Made by a program: the position numbers and the translations under genes. Shown piece by piece: positions 23,393 to 34,130 of a stretch of 64,000 nt of DNA; the stretch's first letter is position 1; each line of letters opens with the position of its first letter. Under the pieces are notes generated by a model. It saw nothing but the letters and a program-made list of their open reading frames with translations. It did not search any database and was not told the origin of the DNA. Location: the NCBI RefSeq assembly GCF_028640845.1, contig NC_080540.1, positions 133,328,420 through 133,392,419 on the forward strand, read 5' to 3'. This stretch comes from Ahaetulla prasina. Its lineage: Eukaryota > Chordata > Lepidosauria > Squamata > Colubridae.

Positions 23393-24309
23393 TACAGGAA
23401 CCATACATGGAGCTACAGTGGCAAATGCCTGGTTAACAATAGGAGTCTTGCACTGTTATATTTTATTTGAAAGCAGATGATAAAACAGAGAAATATGTCC
23501 ATGTATATACCATCCAAATGTCCAGTGGCACAGAATTGTACCTAAAGTGTCACAGAATGCAATCCAGGAAGCACACCTTTAGTGTCCGAATGCCTGGCTT
23601 ATGGAACACCATCCCTCCCTGAGATTCAGAGGCGATGCTGATTTTGCTGGTGTTCAAAAACACTTGGTCATTCCCTCTGGCATTGTGCTGAGACATTAAA
23701 TTAACCAATTGTACCAATGAAGCATGTTTCATTGAAAACCTCCGATCACTATATTAATATTGTTGTGGTTATTTTTATCTTCAGGAGAAAGGGTTGATTA
23801 TTATGGCTTTAATTAACATTTTCCACCCACAGTCACAGAAGTGAGACAGGGAGCCATATACAAATCACTGAAATAAATAAATGGAAAGATGAAATCACTT
23901 TCTGAGGTAGGTTAACTTCCAAGATAATATTAAGGATCCAAGCTTGCACAGAATGCCAAAAGCATGTTTGGAGTACATCTGGGCTTTGGGTGCACCTGTG
24001 GCATAATAATGGGCAAACATGCCAGGCTGGTAATCTAGCCTACAACTTTTCTCTCTTACTGAGAAGAGGAACTCATGAGGAGGGAAAAGAATCATAGGGG
24101 TGAGAGATTAAACCAATATCTTAATGAAGTTTAATAATAACATCAACGAACTCTTTTAAATTACTTAGACATAAAGCAAGAATAAATCTTTCTCCTTATC
24201 TTACTCTTTCATTATGAACTTCACTGATAGTTCAGAATGCAAGAGTTATGCTCTAAAGACAGATCCACTGAATATTTTTAGAAAGACAAATTTAAGTTAT
24301 CAAGCACAC

Positions 24310-24458
24310 CTCCAAGAAGTTTTCTGATTTCTTTTTTTGAAGTCAGATGTACTGCCAGATCTCTGTTCTTTGTAAAAATCCCCTTATCGGCTCCATGGTC
24401 TAGCAGGTACTTAACTATATGAGTTTGGTTACGCTTGCATGCCCAATGCAAGCACGTC
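24310..24458 (-). CDS. ANKRD40: ANKRD40-family gene, exon 2 (ankyrin repeats)
   Basis: The exon is 149 bp on the - strand, with acceptor CTCTTATATAG and donor CTTGGAG/GTGTGC. The first G completes the Trp codon left open by exon 1. It reads TCLHWACKRNQTHIVKYLLD, HGADKGIFTKNRDLAVHLTS and KKEIRKLLG. The TCLHWACKRN.. helix-turn-helix start and HGADK turn are ankyrin-repeat hallmarks and match ANKRD40 residue for residue at the core positions. Ankyrin repeats are protein-interaction surfaces; no partner is known to me for this family. Confidence 0.92.
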
Positions 24459-24765
24459 CTATATAAGAGAAATGTGAATTATCAAGTATTTCTATCACTG
24501 TGACAGAGCATATATTACCAAACTACAGCTCCCAGCAATTCTGGCAATGGATAGGAATTCTCTGAACTGCATCTCTGCTGGGGATGTCATCCAAGGGCCA
24601 TAACAGAGGCTTTCCTGCCACAAACCATCATTTTCCTATGAAGTCAATGGGAGTGCCAGCAGGAAGTCAGACGTCACAGACACATTACATTTCACTTTAT
24701 AACCATGTTGTTTAGCAACTGAGTTGCTGGTGCCAATAGTGGTTGGTACGTTAAGGACTATAAAT

Positions 24766-25313
24766 AATCCTCAAATAGATTACAGCAGCCATTTGGATCA
24801 GAATGTCTGTCACTTAGTGCAATGTCACATAACCCTATCACTTAGTGATGGCAATCCTGGCAGCCCCTACCACTTTGCAAGTTCCCATAGGTTAAGTGAG
24901 CAGTGGTGGGAAGAGGCAGGAATCCAGGCAAGCAAGCCAGCGAATAAGAGCTATGAGCAGGCAGAAGCCACAGGTGGGTGCTATGGAATGTGGACAGGTG
25001 CCAAAGGGACGTGCTACATAGGGGAAGTGCTGTGGAATACAGATGGACATGCCAGAAAGCAGCTGGAATGAGATGATTTTTACTTCCCTTCGGTTTCCTC
25101 ATTGACTTTGCTTATGCCGGCAGGGAAGATTGCAAATGGTGATCACTGCAATCATAATTTTGAACCAGTTGCTAAGTTCCAGAATCATGGTCATATGGAG
25201 TGTTGCAATAGCCACAACACCAGGGACCATACCTAAGCCGCTCTAATTCCACACCATCATGATTTTGAATGGTCACTAAACAAGTAGATGTAATCTGAGG
25301 ACTACCTCTATCT
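24766..25313. mobile_element. Probable degenerate MITE, CAGGTAGTCCTC family
   Basis: TAATCCTCAAATAGATTACA at the left and AATCTGAGGACTACCTCTAT at the right resemble the family ends. Between them are family-like pieces (TTGACTTTGCTTATGCCGGC, GTGATCACTGCAATCATAAT) and an unrelated central segment. Confidence 0.45.
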
Positions 25314-25469
25314 GTATGATATAATCTTGGAAATATTGGGGAATTTATTATATAGCGATCAACATTGGAGCCATAAAGCACTCTAAATAAGACAAAATGG
25401 TGTTATTCTTAAGAATGGTTGAGATGGGTGGCAACCATATAGGTATGGTTAGGTTGAGTAACCACTGTA

Positions 25470-25833
25470 CAGGTAGTCTTCAACTTACAGCCACAACTGA
25501 GCCCAAAATTTGTTGCTAAATGAGACACTTAAGTGAATTTCACTCCATTTTACGACCTTTGTTGCCAGTTGTTAAATGACTCATTGCAGTTATGTTAGTA
25601 TCATGGTTAAGTGAATCTGGCTTCCCCATTGACTCTGCTTATCAGAAGGTTGCAAAACGTGTCCACATGATTCCAGAACACTGCAACTGTCATAAATACA
25701 TGCCAGTTGCCAAGTGTTTGAATGTTGATGCTGCAATGGTCGTAAGTGTGAAAAACGGTCATAAGTTACTTTTTTCAGTGCCATTGTAACTTTGGACGTC
25801 ACTAAATGAAGTGTTTTAAGTCAAGATGACCTG
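25470..25833. mobile_element. MITE, CAGGTAGTCCTC family
   Basis: TA/CAGGTAGTCTTCAACTTACA at the left and GTCAAGATGACCTG/TA at the right flank a full family body. It lies in intron 1 of the ANKRD40-family gene. Confidence 0.75.
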
Positions 25834-26099
25834 TAAGATATTCAATGCAAATTATCTTCCAGGTATCTACTAAAATCAAACTTTTAAGAGTCTTGTCCTT
25901 GCTTACGATCCCAGAAACACATTGTGAGGCCAAAAATTTAGGCGACAATTCTGCAGCTGGTTGGCTGGTTTTGGTAAAGGAGGTGGTTTTTCCCTATTCC
26001 ACCTCCAGGTGGGAGGGGGGGATCATAATTAAGTAACCTAGTCTAAGGGAGAAAAACAACAACATCTTATTAGTCTCGCCTATTTTTAAGGGAAGGGGA

Positions 26100-26900
26100 G
26101 CCGAGAAAATAGGGAGGGTGCTCTTGGAGGAAGCCACACTCCATCCATTTGGACGCAATTCGTTGGAGTTCCAGGGCGAATAAAGGCGAACAAGTGCATG
26201 TCGCTGCACCTTGGAAACGTGGGGAGAGGGGAGCACTTAGCCGTCTGCCCCCACCCCACCCCCGTTTGGAGAAACGAAGGCGGCCGGCCAGGAGGCAGAG
26301 GGAGAAAGTAAGAGGGGCCCCTTACCAGCCATTGACCTCATTCTGAGCATTCAACGCCACCCCGTTACGGACCAGCATCCGCACCTCCTCGAGATTGCCT
26401 AAAGCGGCAGCTTCCCGGAGCCTCTCCTCCAAGTAGCTGCTCATCCTCCCGGTCTCTTCCCCCCGCCCCGCGATCCTTAGCGCTCCCCCCGGCAGGCCCA
26501 GGAATGCCCCATCCGCAGGGCGTCCCCTTGCAGGCAGGCGGAGGGAGAGAGGGAGCGAAAAGAGAAACTACTGCTCCCCTCACAGCTCTCGCTCTCGCCC
26601 TCTCTCTCTCTTTCGTCCGCCCGGCTTCGAGGCCGGGACGCGCAAGGCTGTCCAGCCGGCTGGTGAGGTGGCGCGCGGTGCCCACCGCAAATTCCGTTCA
26701 GAGGCCAGCGAACAGAAAGTGAGCGCGAAGGGAGGGGGCAGATCGCAGGGCAAATTCGAGAGAAGGGATTCGAGGCTCCGTTTCCAGGACAACCAGGGCG
26801 GTCTTTAAACGCTTGTAGAACCCGAGCCAAACGACCAGCGACGGCGGCGGTTGCTCCAGCAAAACGTTCAAGCTTCGCGCAGGGCGAATGTGCCTGTGTC
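26100..26900. promoter_or_regulatory. GC-rich promoter region of the ANKRD40-family gene
   Basis: Base composition changes sharply here to high GC with many CpGs (for example GGTGGCGCGCGGTGCCCACC, AGCGACGGCGGCGGTTGCTC), against the AT-rich surroundings. It covers the first exon and the sequence upstream of the start codon at 26444. A housekeeping-type CpG-island promoter is the natural reading. Confidence 0.75.
26326..26444 (-). CDS. ANKRD40: ANKRD40-family gene, exon 1 with start codon
   Basis: On the - strand the exon begins GAGGATGAGCAGCTACTTGG and ends AATGGCTG/GTAAGG, 119 bp. The start gives MSSYLEERLREAAALGNLEE and then the first ankyrin repeat, ending AQNEVNGW. The segment ERLREAAALG..EV..LV..GV..N.QNEVNGW matches the beginning of ANKRD40, whose first residues before ERLREAA differ. 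The five exons sum to 1119 bp, 372 residues, close to the roughly 368 of mammalian ANKRD40, and all phases agree, so the gene looks intact. It is convergent with LUC7L3 and 8 kb from its 3' end at the coding level. Confidence 0.92.
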
Positions 26901-27058
26901 TCTGTCTGTGTCTGAGTCTGATTTAGAGATTTCCAGAACTGTGTACACTATCCCTAAAAATCTGCAGTGAATAGCTGAAAAGCCAACTAAAATTTTGTCC
27001 TCTGTTTAATATATAAAGTCTATATCTGTGTATGTGTATCTGTGTTTATGTAGGTATG

Positions 27059-27246
27059 TGTAATGTATTTGAATTTTAGGAGGGAAATTTGGGCGGGAAA
27101 ATGCACGTTGCTGATTGGCTGATGCCTCAGCCAAAATACTATTTAAAGAGGGGTTTTTGCCTGTTGGCTTTTGCTGGGATCACAATAAACTACAGAGCTG
27201 TTGTCACTTGTATCGTCTCTTGCCTCTTCATTGCCCGAACTTAACA
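27059..27246 (+). repeat. 5' LTR
   Basis: It begins TGTAATGTATTTGAATTTTA and ends GCCCGAACTTAACA. A TATA-like TATTTAAA lies at 27140-27147 and AATAAA at 27184-27189, placing promoter and poly(A) signal in one short LTR. Confidence 0.95.
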
Positions 27247-27247
27247 T

Positions 27248-27266
27248 TGGCGACGAAGGTGGGATT
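27248..27266 (+). promoter_or_regulatory. Primer binding site, tRNA-Ser type
   Basis: TGGCGACGAAGGTGGGATT starts two bases after the LTR. It is complementary to the CCA-tailed 3' end of eukaryotic tRNA-Ser (GCT) as I recall that sequence. Confidence 0.75.
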
Positions 27267-27348
27267 TTGAAGGCAGCGAGACTAGGAAAAGAGTTGAAGG
27301 AGCGACTTAGTTTAAAACCCAGCCAGTAGTAAGAGTGGATACATAGCG

Positions 27349-30300
27349 ATGTCTAGCTATACGCCGCCAGCGCCATTCGACCCAGCCAAGGAAAAATGGG
27401 GGTCGTACATGGCTCGTTTCGAGTGTTTCCTCGAAGCTAACGAACTGCAAGGAGTATCGGATAATGGGAAGCGCGCTTACTTCCTGAGCCACTGTGGGCC
27501 AGAAGTCTTCGATACCGCCGAATCGCTGTCGGAACCAACGCCGGTACAGTCGGTGCCATGGCAAACGCTACAGACGACGCTATGAGCACACTACGCGCCG
27601 GTGCCATCAAAGTTTGTACAACGGTTCGAGTTGAGGCAAAGTGTTCAGCGAGAGGGCGAATCGATAAGCGTCTACATGGACGCAAACCACTGTGAGTATA
27701 GGGACTTGGATGACTCTCTATTAGAACAACTCATTTGTGGGGTCAGGGACATCCGAATACAGAGGCGGCTGCTGTCGAAAAGCAACCTAACCCTGGCGAT
27801 AGCCCTGGATGAGGCCAGGGCACACGAGATGTCCACCAAAGCGGTGGAAACCTTACAAAAGCCGAACACGCCAAATGCCGCGGCAAAAGCAACGCCAGTC
27901 CACAGCAAAGAAATCCAGGCCGAATCGGACGGTGAGGAAGAGGAAGAGGTTTTCCACACCGGGAGGCCGGAGAGAGGCGACCGGGACGAGTGCGTGAGTT
28001 GCGGAGGCCAACACCAACGACAGAATTGCAGGTTCAAAGACGCGATTTGTCGGCGGTGTGAAAAGAAAGGACACATAGCTCAGGCCTGTCGAGCCTCCCA
28101 ACCTTCCCGCCAAAGATTCAAACCGGCCAATCAACAGGGCGCCGGTTCAGCAAAGCAGCCAGGGATTGGCCAATTCAAAAAAGGTGCGAAGTTGAATCAG
28201 ACCATTGTGAGAGTGGGCTACGCATCAACACGGCTAGAAAAGAAAATATTCACCAAGACATACATCGAAGGAGTGCAGTGTAAAATGGAGGTGGATACCG
28301 GCTCATCAATCACGATTATGTCTTGGGACACAATCGCAAAGGACCTGCCAGACGTCGCGAAACGCCAGCTGCAACCCCAAAAGCTGAGAGTGCAAGACTA
28401 TCAGGGGAACCGAATCCCTGTGCGAGGAGTCACATCCGTCAGAGTGAAATATGGACAATTCAAGAAAACCCTGCCGATCACCATCGTAGATGGAAACCTG
28501 CCCAGTTTGTTAGGTCTGGACTGGTTCAGAGCCTTGGGCATGGAAGTAACCGGGGTTCACAGAAGCGGAGTCAACCTGAAGGACGAATTATTGAGAGAAT
28601 TCGAGGACATTTTCCAAGACTGCCTGGGCAAGTACGTGGGGACCCCCATCTCATTCAATTTGGACCCCCAGGTGGCTCCCATTAGATTAAAGGCTAGGAG
28701 GGTCCCGTTCGCCCTCAAACCCAAGATTGACAGGGAACTAGACAAATTAGTAAGCCAGGGAATACTAGTCCCCGTCGACCATGCAAAATGGGAGACACCA
28801 ATAGTGACCCCAGTCAAACCGGACGGATCAGTCCGGATTTGTGCTGACTATAAGGCAACGCTTAACAAAGCATTGCAAAAGAGTGCTTACCCCGTTCCCG
28901 TAGTGCAACATTTGTTGCACTCATTAGGGCAGGGACAGGTCTTCGCCAAACTCGATCTGGCTCAAGCCTACCAACAATTACCGGTAGACAACGGAACGGC
29001 TGAAGCACAGACAATTGTCACACATCGGGGCGCGTTTAAATGCACTCGACTTCAGTTCGGAGTTAGTGTAGCCCCCGGGTTATTCCAAAACCTAATGGAG
29101 CGACTCCTACAAGGTCTACCAGGAGTAGTTCCATATTTCGACGATGTACTGATATCGGCAGAAAACTTGGAAGAATTAGGGGTCAAATTGCGGAAGGTTT
29201 TGGGCATTTTCAGGTCTGCGGGGCTTAAGGTTAAACTCAACAAATGCCAGATAGGAGTTGAATCTGTAGAATTCTTGGGTTACCGGATAGATAAGGAAGG
29301 CATCCACCCAACGGAGAGCAAAGTGCGAGCCATTAGAAAGGCCCCAACCCCAAAAAACAAAACAGAATTACAAGCATTTTTGGGGCTTGTAAATTTCTAT
29401 GCGGTATTTTTAAAAAATAAGGCAATGTTAGCTGAACCGCTACATAAACTGCTAAAAGCTGTTTGGACTTGGGGCAGGGTTGAGGCTAAGGCATTTGAAG
29501 GTGTTAAGAATCTCTTGTCCAGCGATAGCCTTCTTATTCAGTACAATGGGACGTTGCCACTAGTACTAGTTTGTGATGCATCACCCTATGGGGTAGGGGC
29601 TGTCCTCAGCCACAGGTTACCGAACGGTTCAGAAGCCCCTATCGCATATTTTTCCCGCACGATGTCCGCAGCGGAAAGGAACTATAGCCAACTAGACCGG
29701 GAAGCCCTGGCTATAGTTTCTGGGGTTAAAAAATTCCACGAGTACCTGTTTGGGCGGCAATTTGAAATAGTCACAGACCACAGACCGTTATTGGGACTAT
29801 TGGCGGGGGACCGTCCAACACCGGTTGCATTATCACCCAGGCTGACCCGTTGGACTATTTTCCTGGCAGCATATTCGTACAAACTGTCTCACCGACCGGG
29901 CAAGGATTTGGGACATGCGGACGCTTTAAGTAGATGCCCGTTGCCAGAGACTATTGAAGACCCGACCCCAGGGACGCTCATCTTGTTAATTGATTCTTTG
30001 GACTCTGGCCCAGTCACATCTACGGAAGTGACTAGGGCATCTTACAAAGACATTGTCATAAGAACTGTGATCGGTTGGGTGTAGAGGGGATGGCCCACTG
30101 CACCGGGGGATCATTTCAAAGAATTTACAAAAAAGCGTTCAGAACTGTCGGTACAAGGGGGTTGTCTGTTATGTGGGGATAGAGTGGTTATTCCAGAGAA
30201 ATTACGAGGGCATGTGTTGGAACTATTGCATGTGGGCCACCCGGGGATTGTAAGGATGAAAAGCCTAGCAAGAAGTTACGTGTGGTGGCCACAAATGGAT

Positions 30301-31378
30301 AAAGACATTAGCGACCGGGTAGGGAAATGCCAAGCATGTCAAGAATCAAGGCCACTACCCCAACAGCCCCCATAAGGGTTTGGGAGAAACCCCAGGGTCC
30401 TTGGTCCAGGATCCATATAGATTTTGCCGGGCCGTTCCATGGGCAGACCTTCTTAATTGTGGTAGATGCCTACTCGAAGTGGTTAGAAATTTTACTTATG
30501 AAAACCACAACAGCGGAAGCTGTAATCACAGTATTGAGACACCTATTTGTGACACACGAGTTGCCCGACACTCTAGTATCCGATAATGGCCCACAATTTA
30601 CGGCCAGTTTGAGGGGTACTTGGCAGAAGAGGGCATCCGACATGTCCTCTCGGCGCCTTTCCACCCAGCGATGAACGGATTTGCAGGACGTTTCGTACGC
30701 AGTGCCAAAGAAGCGCTATCTAGAATTAGCCCAGGAGATTGGCAATCCAAAATTGATACCTTCCTGGCAGTCCAACATAGAACTCCCTATGTGACCACCG
30801 GCCGCAGCCCATCGGAGTTATTAATGGGTAGAAGACTCCGGTGCCCCCTAGATCGGTTAAACCCAACATACTCCCCTGATGGGTTCCAAGGCACAAAGGA
30901 AAAAAACAGAACAATGACAACAGGTGACCCAGTATGGGCACATATTTATGGTGAGGGCCCAGCGTGGCTAAAGGGAACAATTGCAGGAGTAACGGGCCCA
31001 AAGTCATACATAGTGGACATGGGGGATGGCCGAGTGTGGAGACGCCACATAGATCAATTACGAAAAAGAATACAAAACAATCCAGAAACCAAACAGCCAG
31101 ACCCTGACTACCCAATATTTGAACCAACAGCTAACTCCACCCCGAGGCAATCGGAGGACTTAGCTGAGTCTGAAGAAGTCCAGCGACGCCAACCGGCTCC
31201 TCCAGAGGACAGCAGGGACGACTCTGCCAATAATCCAGGGCCGGATGGCCCAGAGGAGGAGCTGGGAGGAACAAACAGTCCCTCCGACCAGCTCGACTCA
31301 CTCCCAGGGAATGAATTGCGCAGGTCAGAAAGAGTTAGGAGACGCCCTGTCTACCTGCGTGACTACGTGGAAAAATAA
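27349..31378 (+). pseudogene. gag-pol of the gypsy element, disrupted
   Basis: One long frame starts at ATG 27349 (MSSYTPPAPFDPAKEKW). Capsid-like sequence is followed by two zinc knuckles (27991-28089, C-x2-C-x3-H-x4-C and C-x2-C-x4-H-x4-C), a protease with VDTGSS at 28294-28302, RT with FAKLDLAQAYQQL and PYFDDVLIS near 29130-29150, RNase H with VCDASPYG, DREALAI and TDHRPL, then integrase with an HHCC finger (30225-30345) and catalytic core. Breaks: TGA at 27583-27585 and TAG at 30082-30084, both in frame; a frameshift in the C run at about 30367-30371; another near 30605-30612. The first two integrase catalytic Asp are at 30420-30422 and 30582-30584. The expected Glu is Gly (30686-30688). 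The frame ends at TAA 31376-31378. Confidence 0.9.
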
Positions 31379-31427
31379 CATGCAAATGTTATGCAAAAAA
31401 CTATGTAAATATGGTACAATGTGTTCT

Positions 31428-31440
31428 GGGAGGGGAGGAG
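31428..31440 (+). promoter_or_regulatory. Polypurine tract
   Basis: GGGAGGGGAGGAG directly abuts the 3' LTR, the expected place for plus-strand priming. Confidence 0.85.
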
Positions 31441-31628
31441 TGTAATGTATTTGAATTTTAGGAGGGAAATTTGGGCGGGAAAATGCACGTTGCTGATTGG
31501 CTGATGCCTCAGCCAAAATACTATTTAAAGAGGGGTTTTTGCCTGTTGGCTTTTGCTGGGATCACAATAAACTACAGAGCTGTTGTCACTTGTATCGTCT
31601 CCTGCCTCGTCATTGCCCGAACTTAACA
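31441..31628 (+). repeat. 3' LTR
   Basis: It has the same length as the 5' LTR and differs only near its end (CGTCTCCTGCCTCGTCATT against CGTCTCTTGCCTCTTCATT). Confidence 0.95.
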
Positions 31629-32764
31629 GTATGTATCTCTCTGTCTGTGTGTATACACACACAGTATACATATATATTTCAGTACATTGTAACTTTGAAC
31701 AGTCAATAAATGAATGATTGTAAGGCAAGGGCTAACTACTTTCATGCCATTTAAGCAGTGATCTTAATGAATCCCACTTACTTCTACTTCAGGGAGTCAG
31801 TTTCTGTTGAGTTGGAAGTAAGTCTTTTAAACCATGAGAGGGTTTAATCCATATGGCCATATACAGATACAGCTTTGGGCAGTAAAGCACAAAAGTAGGC
31901 CAGCGCAGTAATACTTTGGATGAAAAAAAGTATGTTATTTCAAGGCACTGTTCTCCAAAATTACAATTTAAAATAAAAAATTTATCAGCAATCTTCTACT
32001 TAAAAAAATCCAAAAGATACACATGATTCCATTTTTATGCTCTGAATTTCATTTAAAAAAATTAAATGGCTGAGCTTTAGTATAAATCTGAAGATCAGTA
32101 GCTTTAATAATTTCAAATGCTGCAATATCACTTCATTTGTTTTGAGTTTATTTTTCTTGCAGTGCAAAAGCAACTTTGAGAGGCATATGTTAAGCAGCAG
32201 TACACTGAAATGGAAAAGTTCAAACGTTGCCCCTCACCATTGCTTTTAAAAAGTCTATTAAATTTTTCTTTTGCTGTTTTGCTTTTTTTAAAGTCATACC
32301 AAATACCACTATACATTTATCAATGCAAATGATGTCTTATTCAAAACTCTGATTGGGGATCAATTACATTTATTTCCAGGTAAACGACTAGGGTTACAAG
32401 CTAAAATACCATGGCCACAATAGAAAGATGGGCTATGGAAGCTTTAAATATTTTATCCAACGGTGGAATTTTCCAAATTAACACTGAATGCCAAATAAAA
32501 ACCGCTGCAACAGTTTTTCATAATATTCATATTTGAAATTTTTACTGTTTTCAACACAGTAAACAGTTCTCCATTTAAGAGGGCCAGAATCAAAAGTGTT
32601 ATTGACTTATCAGTTTAATCTCTGACTGAGAGCAGCTGAGGGAAGAAAAATATGGAGGAGGCTTAATTTATGCCTTTGTGTTCTCACTTGTGAACAATGC
32701 AGGGTATTTTTGCTCTCCAGTTACACATACCAATACACTGCCGTTCCATACCAGCTGTAATAAC
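31629..32764. other. Intergenic, mostly unassigned
   Basis: It holds a TG/TATC simple repeat split by the gypsy insertion (31629-31675) and a 50-bp remnant of the CAGGTAGTC MITE right end at 31683-31730. The rest shows no gene or repeat I can name. Confidence 0.45.
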
Positions 32765-32865
32765 TTTTTTTTGTCACAACATTATACACAAGCACATATA
32801 ATGATAGAAAAACAATAGGACAGGAACGGTAGGCACTTTTGTGCACTTATGCACGCCCCTTAGGA
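32765..32865 (-). mobile_element. 3' tail of CR1-group LINE (same family as 14078)
   Basis: TTGTCACAACATTATACACA followed by AACAATAGGACAGGAACGGT and GCACTTATGCACGCCCCTTA matches the tails at 14078 and 47880. The copy is extremely 5'-truncated. Confidence 0.75.
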
Positions 32866-32935
32866 GTGTTTTTCACCTTTACCTAGAGAAACAGAACACT
32901 GAATCTCAGATTTTTTTTTCATTGGACTGTGATGA

Positions 32936-33110
32936 TAGTGGGCGCAGTGGTTAAGATGTACTAGGAACTAGAGAAGAAACCGTGGTTTAATGCTGGCCTC
33001 AACCCTTGAAATTCACTGAGTGACTTTGGACCAGTCATTCTCTGCAGATTGTGAGACATTCTGGAGACTTTGGCAAACTCTGGTTGTGGAAGGAGAATTA
33101 TTTGTGCTCC
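32936..33110 (+). mobile_element. tRNA-derived SINE, diverged
   Basis: GTGGGCGCAGTGGTTAAGAT looks like a tRNA A-box head, and TTCACTGAGTGACTTTGGAC matches the SINE body. Another head lies at 33309-33370 (AGTGTGGTAGTGGTTAAGAT). Confidence 0.5.
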
Positions 33111-33384
33111 TAGTGAAAAAGGGTGAAAAAGGATTAAAAATGTAACAACTAAATACTATATATGCACTATTCTTTAAAAATGAAGCATAGGCTGCCTTCT
33201 TTCCTTCTGAAAAAAGAAAATCATAAATACAACAGTTATGCACATCTTTAGCAGAGATATACATCCAATGACACATAATGCCATAAACTAGGTAAAAACT
33301 ATGATGAGAGTCAGTGTGGTAGTGGTTAAGATGTCAGACTAAGATGTCAGGTTCCAAAGAAACTTAGGGTTCTAGTCTGGAAGT

Positions 33385-33482
33385 GTCCAACCTTGGCAAC
33401 TTTAAGAGTTGTGGACTTCAATTCTCAGAATTCCCTAGCCAGTCATGCTCCCTGGGGAGTCCTGGGACTTGAAGTCCACAAA
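33385..33482. mobile_element. Decayed palindromic MITE (CAGGGGTCTCCAACC family)
   Basis: TGTCCAACCTTGGCAACTTT at the left and GGGACTTGAAGTCCACAA at the right correspond to the palindromic elements at 45985 and 49218, but the outer ends are gone. Confidence 0.6.
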
Positions 33483-33851
33483 TATCCTTGTTAAATTGCA
33501 ATATAAACTATAGAGTTGCTATCAAAACACAACAGGAGCCAAAATGATGCTGTGGAAGAGGCATGTAGCAATTGTTTTCTACATCTGGCAGAATTGCAAA
33601 GCTTGGTGTCATGCCACTAGAGGTCACAGTACAACAATGAAAAGAGTGTTTATAATATGGTAGTTTCTGCTAAAATAGTCTGTTCTGTTTGTTTATGCCT
33701 TTTTTTGAGGTAAACTAGTACTGCAAACACTTTGCAAATGTAATCATTATGATGCTATATATTGTAAAACTGATGTAAAGATGAATAGAGCTTTAGAGAG
33801 AACTCAAGCAGGCTTAGATGAGGACTGAGTGGTAGGCTGGACTAAGAGTGC

Positions 33852-33852
<1 letters not shown>

Positions 33853-33950
<98 letters not shown>
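33853..33950. repeat. (GATA)n microsatellite
   Basis: About 24 uninterrupted GATA units run directly into the LINE 3' end at 33951. Confidence 0.97.
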
Positions 33951-34130
33951 ATTTATTGGCCAAGTGTGATTGGACACACGAGGAATATGTCTTGGTGCAT
34001 ATGCTCTCCGTGTACATAAAGAAAAGCTACCTTCATCAAGGTACAACACTTACAACACTTAATGATAGTCATAGGGTACAAATTTAACACTTAATGATAC
34101 AACACTTAATGATAGTCATAGGCTACAAAT
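33951..34130 (-). mobile_element. Snake1-like LINE 3' end, 5'-truncated
   Basis: On the - strand the tail reads TGTCCAATCACACTTGGCCA followed by ATAAAT and then TATC repeats. The upstream part includes TGTACACGGAGAGCATATGC and two partial duplications of an AATGATAGTCATAGG segment. It is the same family as 20500-20640 but with a GATA tail. Confidence 0.85.

Larger units (their letters stand above)
27059..31628 (+). mobile_element. Ty3/gypsy LTR retrotransposon, full length
   Basis: A 4570-bp provirus-like element is bounded by two 188-bp LTRs (TG...CA) and flanked by the 5-bp direct repeat GTATG at 27054-27058 and 31629-31633. It has a primer binding site just inside the 5' LTR, a purine-rich tract just before the 3' LTR, and one gag-pol region with capsid, zinc knuckles, protease, RT, RNase H and integrase in gypsy order. 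The LTRs differ at two positions (about 1.1%), so insertion is recent. It has inserted about 0.6 kb upstream of the ANKRD40-family start codon, facing away from that gene. Confidence 0.95.

Noticed and set aside
30085..30375. Programmed frameshift or readthrough as explanation for pol breaks
   Set aside because: The breaks lie within the RNase H-integrase region, not at a domain junction where such recoding is used, and one is in a homopolymer run typical of random slippage.
33804..34049. Tyr-Leu-Ser-Ile repeat protein
   Set aside because: It is the translation of the (GATA)n microsatellite.
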